From Methylocella tundrae (lineage in GTDB: Bacteria; Pseudomonadota; Alphaproteobacteria; Rhizobiales; Beijerinckiaceae): a stretch of DNA of 64,000 bases. The notes under the pieces were generated by a model. It did no database searches. It was not told the DNA's origin and saw only the letters and a program-made list of their open reading frames with translations. The position numbers and the translations under genes were made by a program. Below, one piece after another: positions 26,837 through 37,123 of the stretch. The stretch covers positions 3,747,501 to 3,811,500 of the forward strand of contig NZ_CP139089.1 of assembly GCF_038024855.1 (NCBI RefSeq), in the 5' to 3' direction. Within the stretch, counting starts at the first letter, position 1, and every line of letters starts with the position of its first letter.

Positions 26837-27958
26837 GTGACCTCCGTCCAAAATTCTTCCGGCGTCGTCGCGACGCATCTGATCCGCGCGGGCTATGCGC
26901 GCTGCGAGCCGCCGATCCTTCAGCCGGCCTCGATCTTCTTCGATTCGGGGGAGGATCTGCGCGGGCAGCTCTATCTGACGAGCGATCTCTCCGGCGCCGA
27001 ATATTGTCTGCGTCCGGAATATACGATTCCCGTTTCAAAGCACTATCTCGCCTCGGGCGCCGCGGGCGAGACCGCCGCTTTTTCCTATTGCGGCCCGGTG
27101 TTTCGCTACGCCGCCGGCCAGAGCTGTGAGTTCACGCAGGCTGGCGTCGAAAGCTTCGGCCGCGCCGACCGCGAGGCGGCGGACGCCGAAATTCTGACGC
27201 TTGCGCTCGACGCCGCCTCCACTGGCCACGGCCTTGACCTCAGCGTTCGCATCGGCGACGCGGGGCTTTTTTCACGCCTTCTGGCGGCGCTTGATCTGGC
27301 GCCGCAATGGCGCCGCCGCATCGCCCGTGGGCACAGCCAGGGCAAGTCGGTCGAGGCGATCCTCAACGCCTCCCAAAACGGCTCGGGTCATGACCATTCG
27401 GGCGTGCTCGGCATGCTGGAAGGCGCCGACAAGCAGGGCGCGCGCGCCTTCGTCGAGGATCTTCTGTCGATCGCGGGAATCGTCGCCGTGGGGGGACGCA
27501 CGGCGGGCGAGATCGCCGACCGTTTTCTGGAACAGGCGGCGCTGAAGCGGGGTGTTGGCGTTTCGGACGAGAAGGTCGCCATCATCGAGGCTTTTTTTGC
27601 CATCGAGGGCAATCCGGACGCGGCCTCGGTGCGAATGCGCCGGCTGGCGCAAGAGGCAAGTCTCGATCTCGACGCGAGTCTCGACGCTTTCGACACGCGT
27701 CTCGGCTTCATCGCGGCGCTCGGCTTCGACGTCGCGGCGCTCAGTTTCGAGGCGAGCTTTACGCGCAATCTCGACTATTACACGGGCTTTGTGTTCGAGG
27801 CGCTCGACCGCGCCCGCCCCGATGAGAAGCCGATCGTCGCTGGCGGACGGTATGACCAGCTGCTGCAAACGCTCGGAGCCGATCGCGCCATCCCCGCTGT
27901 TGGCGCGTCGATCTGGGTCGATCGCCTGCCGCTGGCTTTTGAAGGAGACGCGGCATGA
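26837..27958 (+). CDS. hisZ: ATP phosphoribosyltransferase regulatory subunit HisZ
   Basis: A paralogue of HisRS (about 373 residues) without tRNA-charging function; it forms a complex with HisG and controls the first step of histidine synthesis. It keeps [29 protein letters not shown] and [10 protein letters not shown], which parallel synthetase motifs, and lacks the C-terminal anticodon domain. The start is uncertain: GTG 26837 is chosen because an upstream TTG (26774) adds a sequence unlike HisZ. Its stop overlaps the hisG start (ATGA, 27955-27958). Confidence 0.93.
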   Translation: MTSVQNSSGVVATHLIRAGYARCEPPILQPASIFFDSGEDLRGQLYLTSDLSGAEYCLRPEYTIPVSKHYLASGAAGETAAFSYCGPVFRYAAGQSCEFTQAGVESFGRADREAADAEILTLALDAASTGHGLDLSVRIGDAGLFSRLLAALDLAPQWRRRIARGHSQGKSVEAILNASQNGSGHDHSGVLGMLEGADKQGARAFVEDLLSIAGIVAVGGRTAGEIADRFLEQAALKRGVGVSDEKVAIIEAFFAIEGNPDAASVRMRRLAQEASLDLDASLDAFDTRLGFIAALGFDVAALSFEASFTRNLDYYTGFVFEALDRARPDEKPIVAGGRYDQLLQTLGADRAIPAVGASIWVDRLPLAFEGDAA

Positions 27959-28923
27959 GCGAAACCCTCGTTCTCGCTATCCCCTCCAAGGGACGCCTGC
28001 AGGAAAACGCCGCCGCCTTCTTTGCGCGGGCGGGGCTTGAGATCGTGCAAGGGCGCGGCGCGCGCGACTATCGCGGTTCGCTCGCGGGCCTGAAAAACGT
28101 CGAGATCGCGTTCTTATCGGCCTCCGACATTGTTGCGCAGCTCGCGAGCGGCAATGTCCATCTTGGCGTCACAGGGGAGGATCTCGTCCGCGAAACGATC
28201 GCCGACGCCGATGAAAAGGTGGCGCTTTTGACGCCGCTCGGATTTGGCGGCGCGAATGTCGTCGTCGCCGTCCCGCGCGCATGGATCGACGTCAAGACCA
28301 TGTCCGACCTCGAAGACGTCGCGGCGAGCTTTCGGGCAAGGCGCGGCGAGCGCATGCGCGTCGCCACCAAATACGTCAATCTGACGCGGCGCTTTTTCGC
28401 GAAGATGCATGTCGCCGATTATCGCATCGTGGAAAGTTCGGGCGCGACGGAAGGGGCTCCCGCCGCCGGGCAGGCCGAACTCATCGTCGACATCACGACG
28501 ACGGGGGCGACGCTCGCCGCCAATGCGCTGAAAATTCTCGACGATGGGATCATTTTGCGTTCGCAGGCCAATCTCGTCGCCTCGCTGAGCGCGGACTGGA
28601 GCCCGCCGGCGCGGGAGAATGCGCGCGTCATACTTTCGCGCATCGCGGCGGAGGAGGAAGCGCGCACGACGCGGGAAGTCTCGACCGTACTCGCCAACCC
28701 ATTCCCATCCCTGATCGCGGACGCCGAGGCGCTTTTCGCCGCGCGCCCGCGCTTTCGCGCGGCGGACGGACGCCTGACGCTGAATTGCCCGACCGACAAG
28801 GTCGCGCCGCTCGCCGACTGGCTCATCGCTCATGGCGCCGATCATGTGGGCGTCGCAACGCTCGACTATGTTTTTTCAGCAACCAATCCGCTCTACGAGA
28901 AACTTGTCGGGCGGCTTGGCTGA
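27955..28923 (+). CDS. hisG: ATP phosphoribosyltransferase catalytic subunit
   Basis: A 322-residue enzyme coupling ATP and PRPP in the first histidine step. The periplasmic-binding-protein-like fold begins [19 protein letters not shown], and the PRPP loop is [16 protein letters not shown]. At about 230 residues the short HisG forms would end; here some 90 more residues follow, ending [26 protein letters not shown], which looks like the ACT-like regulatory domain of long HisG. Long HisG normally works without HisZ, yet hisZ overlaps this gene by 4 nt. Such long HisG with HisZ occurs in some Hyphomicrobiales. Confidence 0.95.
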   Translation: MSETLVLAIPSKGRLQENAAAFFARAGLEIVQGRGARDYRGSLAGLKNVEIAFLSASDIVAQLASGNVHLGVTGEDLVRETIADADEKVALLTPLGFGGANVVVAVPRAWIDVKTMSDLEDVAASFRARRGERMRVATKYVNLTRRFFAKMHVADYRIVESSGATEGAPAAGQAELIVDITTTGATLAANALKILDDGIILRSQANLVASLSADWSPPARENARVILSRIAAEEEARTTREVSTVLANPFPSLIADAEALFAARPRFRAADGRLTLNCPTDKVAPLADWLIAHGADHVGVATLDYVFSATNPLYEKLVGRLG

Positions 28924-29021
28924 AGCGCATCGCGCGGCGGGAGTCGATGTTATAAGGAAATGACTGAGATTATTTCTCAACTCGGGAATATGCCGCCGAC
29001 CGGCGAAATGGAGACTGCTAT

Positions 29022-29339
29022 ATGTCAGCGCGTATGATCGTGGATTTGGCCGAGGGGAATATCGTTCTTTTCGGCGGCGCTCCCGAGCCGGGAATGCCTG
29101 ACGCCGGCCTGACGAACGGCTTTTCAAGGGCGAGCGCCGAGACTTTTCAGGCAGCGCTCGGCACGATCGGCGCGCTGGTCAAGACAGTTGAAGCCTCGAT
29201 CGAGGCCATGCCGAAAAAACCGGAAGGAATCGAAATCGAGTTTGGCGCCACTCTCAGCCAGGACTGCGATTTGTGGATCGTCTCGCCCGATTCCGCGCCG
29301 GAGTTCAAAATCAGGCTGTCCTGGGGCAAGAACGGCTGA
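29022..29339 (+). CDS. Trypco1 (CU044_2847 family) domain protein
   Basis: A 105-residue cytoplasmic protein. The pattern SAETFQAAL, then a helix, then EGIEIEFGATLSQDCDLWI and EFKIRLSW matches the trypsin-co-occurring domain 1 family, recognised by the I-E-F-G and terminal L-S-W blocks. In other bacteria this domain is found with trypsin-like or caspase-like effectors in predicted conflict systems, and also alone. No peptidase gene is adjacent here: hisG is 98 bp upstream and an ABC transporter converges downstream. Function unknown. ATG 29022 has a GGAG about 10 nt upstream. Confidence 0.72.
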   Translation: MSARMIVDLAEGNIVLFGGAPEPGMPDAGLTNGFSRASAETFQAALGTIGALVKTVEASIEAMPKKPEGIEIEFGATLSQDCDLWIVSPDSAPEFKIRLSWGKNG

Positions 29340-29645
29340 CGAGCCGCCCCCCCAACACCGGCGAGGAGCTGGCGCCGGGCCGGGAGCGGCCCCCTTACAT
29401 GCAGGTTTCCTCGAGTTCTTCGAGGAGCTTCAAAGTCGCATCGTCGCGCAGATCTTCAAGGATCCCGCGCAAAGTCGGCCGGAAATTATGCAACACCTGC
29501 AAATCGTTGAGCCCCAAGCTTATGGGCAAGCTCCCTCTGGCGGGTGAAATAGGCTCAGAACGCGTTGTCTTCCGGTCGTGGCGCGCGCGAAGGCGGATGG
29601 TGAGGCACGGCCAAATGCTTTCGCGCGGGACGGGCGCTTCCCGGA
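29340..29645. other. Convergent spacer between the Trypco1 gene and the ABC transporter
   Basis: About 306 bp between two convergent genes. On the minus strand an 83-residue frame (29395-29649) starts with TTG overlapping the transporter stop; its last 40 residues are helix-like and acidic, but it lacks a usable start and I do not call it. No hairpin with a T run was seen. Confidence 0.35.
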
Positions 29646-31802
29646 TCAAAAGCCGGGAGACAGGGAAACGTCTCTTTTGACCAAAGCGGGTTTCTCGGAG
29701 GGCGTAAACACGCCATCGTCGTCGCTCCGCATCTCGATATGCCGGTCGTGCATGTCGATGAGGCTTGAGCGATGTCCGATCGAGATAATGGTCGTCGCGG
29801 GTAGATGCTCGAAGAGAATCTCATAGATCCTCGCCTCAAGCGTCTCGTCCATGGAAGCGGTCGCCTCGTCGAGGAAGAGCCAGTCCGGTTTTGCAAGGAG
29901 AGCGCGGGCGATGGAAATGCGCTGCTGTTCGCCGCCGGAAAGGCGCTGGCCCCAATTGTCGTCGACGTCAAGCTTGTCGACCAGTTCAGGCAGCTGCGCG
30001 GCGAGAAGCGCGCTGCGGATCGCTTCCTCGCCATAGGTCTCGGGCGCCGCCGGATAGGTGACGGCCCCGCGCAGCGGGCCATTTGGAATGTATGGCTTTT
30101 GGGGCAGCAGCATCACCCGAGTGTCGGCGGGCGCCGTGACGGAGCCGTCGCCGTGCGGCCATATGCCGGAGATCGCGCGGAACAATGTCGATTTGCCGGA
30201 GCCCGACGGTCCCGTGAGAAGCGTCGACTCGGCCGGCGAGAGACGGACATTGGCGTCCTTGACGATGACGCGGCCATCTGGAAGGTGCAGCGTTACGTCC
30301 TCGAGGTGGATGTGCTGGCGCGCATCGACGGCGGCTTGCGGCGCGGGTTTTAGGCCGGGGCGCTTCTGCGCTGCCTCGATCGAAGCGTCGAACGAGATCA
30401 GACGGTCGAGAACGGCTTTGAAGTCGGCGAGAGAGACATAATAGGTCACGAAGAAGGTCAAGGCGTCGTTGACGCTGCCAAAAGCGCGCGCGGTCTGGGT
30501 CATGACGCCGAGGGTGATCTTGCCGGCAAAATAGAAGGGCGCCGCGACGATATAGGGGATGATCGGGCTTAACTGGCCGTAAGAGGCGGTAAAGCCGATC
30601 AGATTCTTGCGGACGGCGACGATCTGAAAATAATTGCCGATGATCGTGTTGAAACGTTCCCGCAGAGAGCGCTTTTCGGAATCTTCTCCCGAGAGCAGCG
30701 CGACCTGTTCGGCATATTCGCGCAATCTTGCCAGCGAAAAGCGGAAATCGGCTTCGTAACGCTGCCTGGCGAAAGAGAGCGGCACCAGCGAGCGGCCGAT
30801 GAGATGGGTGATCCAGGTGCCGAAACCGGCATAGATCAAAGCGACCCAGAACAGGAATCCTGGCACCGCGATCGCCGTGTAAGGCAAGGTGAAATTCGCG
30901 GAAAGAGACCAAAGCACGATCGCGAAGGAAACCAGCGAACTGAGGTTCGAGATCAAAAGGATCGAGAAGGTATAGATGCCGTAGCCTTCCTGGCCGCCGT
31001 TGATGAAGCGGTTGACGTCCTCCGATATGCGCTGGTCGGGGTTGTCGGCGAGGCCGCCCTCGAGCGACATCCGGTAATGGGTGTGGCTGTCCAGCCAGCG
31101 GCCGACGTAATTCTCCGTCAGCCAGCGCCGCCAGCGGATGATCAGCGTCGAGGCGACGATGAACTCCAGGATGGCGGAGGCGATGTAGGTGAAGGCCCAC
31201 GGAGTGAATACAGTGAAGAGTTGCGACCAGAAGGCGGCTTGGTCCTTGTTCTGAATGGCGTTGAACCAGTCGCGCGAGAAGAAGGAAAGCCGGACCTGTA
31301 TGCCGACCTGGGTCTGATTGATGACGACGAGAAAAACGATCATCGCAATGGCCAGCTTGCGCTCTTTGACCCCAAACGAGGGCAGCGGCCAGATCTGCGC
31401 TCTCGTGTCCCCGTTCGAATCGAAATAGCGATCGCCGATGCGGGTCATCGACTGCACGACGGGAATGAAGGAGATGCCGTAAACGAGAATGGCGAAAATC
31501 GCGACGGTGAGCGGCAGGCTTTCCGGCAGAACGTAGTCTTCGAGCGAGGCCGGCCAGAAGCCGACTTGCGCGATCATGAAGACGACGCCGAAGATGACCG
31601 TCTCAATGGCGAAGATCGCGGCGAAAATCTGCAAAAAGCTGGAGATCTTGGGCGCTTTGTAGGTGGTATAGGCGCAGATGAAGCCCGTTGCGGCGAGGAG
31701 CAGAATGGTCGCGTCCCCGTGCATTGTTCCGATCAAAGCGGTTGCGAGCGAGAAAACGGCGACGACGGCGGCGAGAAAATGCATGGCTTGCCTTATGCTC
31801 AT
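29646..31802 (-). CDS. ABC transporter, fused permease/ATPase, SbmA/YddA-like
   Basis: A 718-residue half-transporter. Several N-terminal hydrophobic segments (about 1-75 and 90-130) precede the ABC_membrane_2-type permease domain (about 160-440, with [22 protein letters not shown] and RISEDVNRF). The nucleotide-binding domain (about 480-715) has Walker [10 protein letters not shown], signature [14 protein letters not shown] and Walker [12 protein letters not shown]. This family includes SbmA/BacA-related peptide transporters and YddA; vitamin or peptide substrates have been proposed. The start is ATG 31802; an in-frame TTG lies 12 nt upstream. It stands alone. Confidence 0.88.
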   Translation of the reverse strand: MSIRQAMHFLAAVVAVFSLATALIGTMHGDATILLLAATGFICAYTTYKAPKISSFLQIFAAIFAIETVIFGVVFMIAQVGFWPASLEDYVLPESLPLTVAIFAILVYGISFIPVVQSMTRIGDRYFDSNGDTRAQIWPLPSFGVKERKLAIAMIVFLVVINQTQVGIQVRLSFFSRDWFNAIQNKDQAAFWSQLFTVFTPWAFTYIASAILEFIVASTLIIRWRRWLTENYVGRWLDSHTHYRMSLEGGLADNPDQRISEDVNRFINGGQEGYGIYTFSILLISNLSSLVSFAIVLWSLSANFTLPYTAIAVPGFLFWVALIYAGFGTWITHLIGRSLVPLSFARQRYEADFRFSLARLREYAEQVALLSGEDSEKRSLRERFNTIIGNYFQIVAVRKNLIGFTASYGQLSPIIPYIVAAPFYFAGKITLGVMTQTARAFGSVNDALTFFVTYYVSLADFKAVLDRLISFDASIEAAQKRPGLKPAPQAAVDARQHIHLEDVTLHLPDGRVIVKDANVRLSPAESTLLTGPSGSGKSTLFRAISGIWPHGDGSVTAPADTRVMLLPQKPYIPNGPLRGAVTYPAAPETYGEEAIRSALLAAQLPELVDKLDVDDNWGQRLSGGEQQRISIARALLAKPDWLFLDEATASMDETLEARIYEILFEHLPATTIISIGHRSSLIDMHDRHIEMRSDDDGVFTPSEKPALVKRDVSLSPGF

Positions 31803-32109
31803 ATCCCTTCGCAAAGGGCGTTTAAGGGGCTTTCGTCGAAGACTAGTGGGATTTCGGGCGGCGCGAAATCAACAAAGCTTTTGTTTCAAAGATGGGCCGG
31901 GAAGGTGAGCGCCATTGCACCCATCTCAAGCCGCGGAAGGAGTCTGCGCGCGCCATCGCATTCTGCCGCCATATGCTTGTTTCAACGCATTATTTCACCT
32001 TAAATATGCGTAACTTTCAGGGCGGCCTGCGCCTGCCGCAAACGCGGCCGAAGCTTGCATGGCCGCCGCCGGCGTCGTCGAAGCATTCCGCGATGGCGGC
32101 TGCTTCGCG
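31803..32109. other. Intergenic region between the ABC transporter and the IHF paralogue
   Basis: 307 bp upstream of the transporter and downstream of the IHF-like gene, both on the minus strand. Nothing coding is supported. An AT-rich segment at 31970-32020 (TTATTTCACCTTAAATATG) stands out and may hold the transporter promoter. Confidence 0.35.
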
Positions 32110-32472
32110 TCATTCCTCCGCTTTTTTGGCTTCTTCGGGAGAGAGGCCGTTGACGCAGGCCGACAGCACCGGCGACGGTTTGAAGGTGAGAACGCGGCGC
32201 GATTTGATCGGCGCCTCGACGCCGGTGCGCGGGTTTCTGCCGATGCGCTCGCGTTTAGAGCGGACAGCGAACATGCCGAAGGATCGAAGCTTGACGCATT
32301 CTCCGCGCACCAGCGCTTCGGCGATTTCCTCAAGGGCCATTTCAAAGATCTCTCTCGCCTGCGCGCGCGAAAGCGCCGGACACGAGGCGTAAACCGCGTC
32401 CAGAAGGGCCGCCCGCGTCGCCGTTCTCCGATTGACGGCCGCATCCGATTGCGGCTCCGACGCCTGTCGCAC
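32110..32472 (-). CDS. IHF-alpha-like DNA-bending protein (paralogue)
   Basis: About 120 residues, HU/IHF family. The core TATRAALLDAVYASC...LSRAQAREIFEMALEEI, the hinge RGECVKLRSFGMFAVRSK and the DNA-arm motif RIGRNPRTGVEAPI with RRVLTFKPS all match IHF-alpha. It differs from standard IhfA by an insert near YASCPALS, an N-terminal extension and a Glu/Lys tail (PEEAKKAEE), so I treat it as a second copy. The GTG at 32472 with a G-rich site upstream is the likely start; longer frames run into the groEL terminator. Confidence 0.8.
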   Translation of the reverse strand: MRQASEPQSDAAVNRRTATRAALLDAVYASCPALSRAQAREIFEMALEEIAEALVRGECVKLRSFGMFAVRSKRERIGRNPRTGVEAPIKSRRVLTFKPSPVLSACVNGLSPEEAKKAEE

Positions 32473-32602
32473 CTCTGTCCCCCCCACTGCTTTCAATTGC
32501 GATAGTTGGATTAGAGCATATTTCAGGCCTTTGAAAAGCAGTCGATTCTTTGACCGAACAAGATCGCGCGCCGCCGCGCCGCGGTTCAGCTTGGCCGCAG
32601 CC

Positions 32603-32635
32603 AAAAAAAGAGCCCCGGATTTTCTCCGGGGCTCT
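32603..32635 (-). terminator. Intrinsic terminator of groES-groEL
   Basis: AGAGCCCCGGA (32609-32619) and TCCGGGGCTCT (32625-32635) form a perfect 11-bp stem with loop TTTTC. On the minus strand the hairpin is followed by seven U residues (AAAAAAA at 32603-32609 on the plus strand). It lies 32 bp past the groEL stop and is the clearest Rho-independent terminator in the window. Confidence 0.9.
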
Positions 32636-32666
32636 GTAGCAATTGATCAATGCCGGATGGGCTGGA

Positions 32667-34340
<1,674 letters not shown>

Positions 34341-34358
34341 TTAAGTGGGATTGGCCGA

Positions 34359-34646
34359 TCAGGCGACGACGCCGAGGATGTCGCTTTCCTTCATGATGAG
34401 CAGGTCCTGCCCGTCGATCTTGACCTCTGTGCCCGACCATTTGCCGAACAGCACCTTGTCGCCGGCCTTCACGTCGAGGGGGGTCAGCTTGCCGCTGTCG
34501 TCGCGGCCGCCCGGGCCGACGGCGATGATTTCGCCTTCCTGCGGCTTCTCCTTGGCGGTGTCGGGAATGATGATCCCGCCCTTGGTCTTTTCCTCACCTT
34601 CGAGACGTCTGACCACGACGCGGTCGTGCAAAGGACGAAAGCTCAT
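34359..34646 (-). CDS. groES: Co-chaperonin GroES
   Basis: A 95-residue lid protein of the GroEL chamber. [16 protein letters not shown], the mobile loop [18 protein letters not shown], and [19 protein letters not shown] are the family blocks. AAGGA 7 nt upstream sets ATG 34646 as start over an in-frame codon at 34661. First gene of groES-groEL. Confidence 0.98.
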   Translation of the reverse strand: MSFRPLHDRVVVRRLEGEEKTKGGIIIPDTAKEKPQEGEIIAVGPGGRDDSGKLTPLDVKAGDKVLFGKWSGTEVKIDGQDLLIMKESDILGVVA

Positions 34647-34734
34647 GTCTAATTCCTTCATGGGCCGCGGGAGGCGCTTGGTCCGCGCTGGGACGCCTCT
34701 TGCAAAGGCGGCGGGTTTGAAAAACGGAGCCCTG

Positions 34735-34761
34735 TTAGCACTCTGATAGGGTGAGTGCCAA
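34735..34761 (-). promoter_or_regulatory. CIRCE operator (HrcA site) upstream of groES
   Basis: Read on the minus strand, TTGGCACTC-N9-GAGTGCTAA, one base from the CIRCE consensus TTAGCACTC-N9-GAGTGCTAA. It lies just downstream of the -10 box (34772-34777) and 89 bp before the groES start, so HrcA bound here would block initiation. This marks heat-shock control by HrcA; hrcA itself is not in the window. Confidence 0.93.
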
Positions 34762-34771
34762 AGGCAGCTCG

Positions 34772-34800
34772 TATTTAGGCAGGCGGGTCTGTGCTGTCAA
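34772..34800 (-). promoter_or_regulatory. Sigma-70-type promoter of groES-groEL
   Basis: On the minus strand TTGACA (34800-34795), a 17-bp spacer, then TAAATA (34777-34772). The -35 is perfect and the spacing is optimal. Transcription would start near 34765, at the edge of the CIRCE element. Confidence 0.85.
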
Positions 34801-34986
34801 GTCTGCCGTATACTTGGGCATGGCTTTGGCCATTTTAAAGCCATGCGCCACCGCGGCAGGCGGAGGCCGCTGAAAAGCCGTAATTAGAACTGATCCAAAT
34901 TAGGATGCTCTGGCTCGCGAATCGGCAGGCGGCGCCGGCGGCATCAGGATTTGCCTGACGCGAAACAATGGAACGGATCGGCGCCC

Positions 34987-35544
34987 ATGTCGGATAAGAC
35001 GAGCTCGAACTATGATCAGACCACCATTTTCCTGCATTGGATGACAGCGGCCTTGGTCGTCGTACTCTGGATTTTGGGACAGACCTCCGATCTCGTCCCC
35101 CGGGGTCCGCTGCGCACCGGGTCCTGGTCTCTTCACGTCACGCTCGGCTTTCTGCTCGCCCTTGTGCTCATGGGGCGCATCATATGGCGAGGCGGGGCCG
35201 GGCGCCGGCTGCCGCCCGCGGACGCGGGTTTTCTTCAGTTTCTGGCCGAGGCGACGCATTACGCGCTTTACGCCCTGCTGCTGGCCGCCGTGACCCTCGG
35301 CATTATCAACGCCTTCGTCCGGGGCTATGATCTTTTCGGCGTCGTAAGCCTGCCGAAGCTCGGCGATCCAGCCCTGAAGAAACCCATCACCGAATGGCAC
35401 GAACTCGCGGCCAATCTCGTTCTCGCCGTCGCCCTTTTGCACGCGGCGGCGGCGCTGGCGCATCATTATGTCTTGAAGGACGGCGTTCTTTTGCGGATGC
35501 TGCCGAAACGCGAAGCCGCCTCCGAGCGCCGTTCGGACCTCTGA
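34987..35544 (+). CDS. Cytochrome b561 family protein
   Basis: A 185-residue diheme-type membrane electron carrier with four helices. Candidate haem ligands are the His in FLHWMTAALVV, SLHVTLGFLL, ATHYALYALLL and EWHELAANLVL, and further His in LLHAAAALAHHYVLKDG. Family members oxidise or reduce quinone or transfer electrons to periplasmic partners. The start at 34987 is preferred over 34951. The gene diverges from groES; the VIT gene follows 46 bp later. Confidence 0.9.
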   Translation: MSDKTSSNYDQTTIFLHWMTAALVVVLWILGQTSDLVPRGPLRTGSWSLHVTLGFLLALVLMGRIIWRGGAGRRLPPADAGFLQFLAEATHYALYALLLAAVTLGIINAFVRGYDLFGVVSLPKLGDPALKKPITEWHELAANLVLAVALLHAAAALAHHYVLKDGVLLRMLPKREAASERRSDL

Positions 35545-35590
35545 ACGCGTCTTCGTCCGTCTCGCGCTCCTCCCTGAAAGGCCTGGCCTC

Positions 35591-36286
35591 GTGGTTCGTC
35601 TCCATGCCGAAAGGCACCTCGTCAACCGCATCGGCTGGCTGCGCGCCGCCGTTCTTGGCGCCAATGACGGGATTATCTCGACCGCCAGCCTGATGGTCGG
35701 CGTCGCGGCCGCCGCGAGTTCATCGAGCGAGGTCCTGGTCGCAGGCGTTGCCGGCATGATCGCGGGCGCCATGTCCATGGCCGCGGGCGAATATGTCTCC
35801 GTCAGCTCGCAATCCGATACCGAACGCGCCGATCTAGCGCGTGAGCGGCAGGAACTCGCGGAGAACCCGAAGTTCGAGACAAATGAGCTGGCGCAGATTT
35901 ATGTCGAACGCGGCCTTGAGCCGGCGCTCGCCCGTCAGGTCGCCGTGCAGCTCATGGCGAAGGACGCGCTCGGCGCGCATGCGCGCGACGAACTCGGGAT
36001 CTCCGAAGCGATCACGGCGCGCCCGATTCAGGCGGCGCTGACCTCCGCTGCGACGTTTTCCGTCGGCGCCGCCCTGCCGGTCATCGCGGCGCTGGCCGCT
36101 CCCCGGCCTTTTCTCATGCAGGCGGTGTTTGCGACGTCCCTGGCGTTTCTCGCCCTGCTTGGCGCGCTCGGAGCGAAAGCAGGGGGCGCCGACATCATCA
36201 AGCCGACGATTCGCGTCGCTTTCTGGGGCGCGTTTGCAATGGCGCTGACCGCCGGCATCGGAGCCCTCATCGGCAAAGCAGTCTAG
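35591..36286 (+). CDS. VIT-family iron/manganese transporter
   Basis: A 231-residue membrane protein of the VIT1/CCC1 family, which export or store Fe(II)/Mn(II). Helix 1 carries LGANDGIISTASLMVGVA, helix 2 GMIAGAMSMAAGEYVSVSSQSD with the conserved Met/Gly/Glu metal path; a Glu-rich cytoplasmic loop (ERADLARERQELAENPKFETNE) binds metal in the family; three more helices follow. The start is GTG 35591. It adds to the iron theme of the window but is not linked to the receptor locus. Confidence 0.93.
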   Translation: MVRLHAERHLVNRIGWLRAAVLGANDGIISTASLMVGVAAAASSSSEVLVAGVAGMIAGAMSMAAGEYVSVSSQSDTERADLARERQELAENPKFETNELAQIYVERGLEPALARQVAVQLMAKDALGAHARDELGISEAITARPIQAALTSAATFSVGAALPVIAALAAPRPFLMQAVFATSLAFLALLGALGAKAGGADIIKPTIRVAFWGAFAMALTAGIGALIGKAV

Positions 36287-36516
36287 TTGGACTGAGGCTT
36301 GTCCGTTGTCCGGAATCCGGCGCCGCGTCGCTTTTTATACATTTTTTTTCGTTTCAGACGGCGAACGACGCGCATGCTCGCCTGTCAGTGCATCGACATT
36401 ATACATGCGGCGGCGGAGGCTCTCGTGAAAACGAAGGCCGTGGGCCTAAGCCGTCTTGCAACGCCCAAGGCGACCGCGGAATTTGAAAAGCACTTCTATT
36501 CACAAAGGAAAAGACA

Positions 36517-37062
36517 ATGGACCGCATCATCATGCGAACCGGCGAGGCTCTTAGCGCTGGCGGTCCTCCTGGCACCGCAGCGGAGCCGGAGGTTATAATC
36601 GGGGAACTCGACGGGCCCGTTGGAACAGCGCTCGCCACTCTCACCGGCGACCAGGTAGCCGGGCACACGAGAGTATTCGCTCTCATGAATACAAATGTGA
36701 TGGTGCGGCCGGTGACGCTTTGCGTCTCCAAGGTGTCCGTCACCAATTCCCGTTACACCAGCATTCTCATGGGGACTGTGCAGTTCGCTATCGCGAATGG
36801 AGTGCTCGACGCCGTTCGCGCCGGCTACATTCCAAAAGAGAAAGCCAATGATCTTGGCATCATCTGCTCAGTCTGGCTGGCGCCGTCAGTGATCAAGGAC
36901 GACAATCTCGATCATAAGATCCTGTTCGACATTCACCGCAAAGGTATGACCGAAGCGATCAGAAAGGCGATGGCGAACGAACCCTCAATTGATTGGCTGC
37001 TGGAAAATCAGGACAAGGTGGTGCACAAATACTATCAGCTTGGACTTGACGGGAAGATCTGA
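36517..37062 (+). CDS. Formaldehyde-activating enzyme (Fae) paralogue without the catalytic His
   Basis: A 181-residue protein matching the Fae fold over residues about 6-150: MRTGEALSAG, VIIGELDGPVGTAL, HTRVFALMNTNVMVRPVT, the helix VQFAIANGVLDAVRAGYIP and EKANDLGIICSVWLAP. Fae condenses formaldehyde with tetrahydromethanopterin in methylotrophs, using a histidine (H17) just before the strand DLIIG. Here the aligned position is E23 (TAAEPEVIIG), so the standard chemistry is doubtful. It resembles the Fae2/Fae3-type paralogues of Methylobacterium. AAAGGA 8 nt upstream supports the ATG. A pteridine-reductase-like gene follows 61 bp later. Confidence 0.85.
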   Translation: MDRIIMRTGEALSAGGPPGTAAEPEVIIGELDGPVGTALATLTGDQVAGHTRVFALMNTNVMVRPVTLCVSKVSVTNSRYTSILMGTVQFAIANGVLDAVRAGYIPKEKANDLGIICSVWLAPSVIKDDNLDHKILFDIHRKGMTEAIRKAMANEPSIDWLLENQDKVVHKYYQLGLDGKI

Positions 37063-37123
37063 GCAAGGTTACGGCCGCGTTTCTGGCGAGACCTGAACTG
37101 TGGTCCGGGGCGGAAATGAGGGC

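Noticed and set aside
29395..29649. 84-codon minus-strand frame overlapping the ABC transporter stop
   Set aside because: The C-terminal 40 residues look protein-like, but the start is a TTG without a ribosome site and the first half is Arg/Pro-rich noise. Not enough support for a gene.
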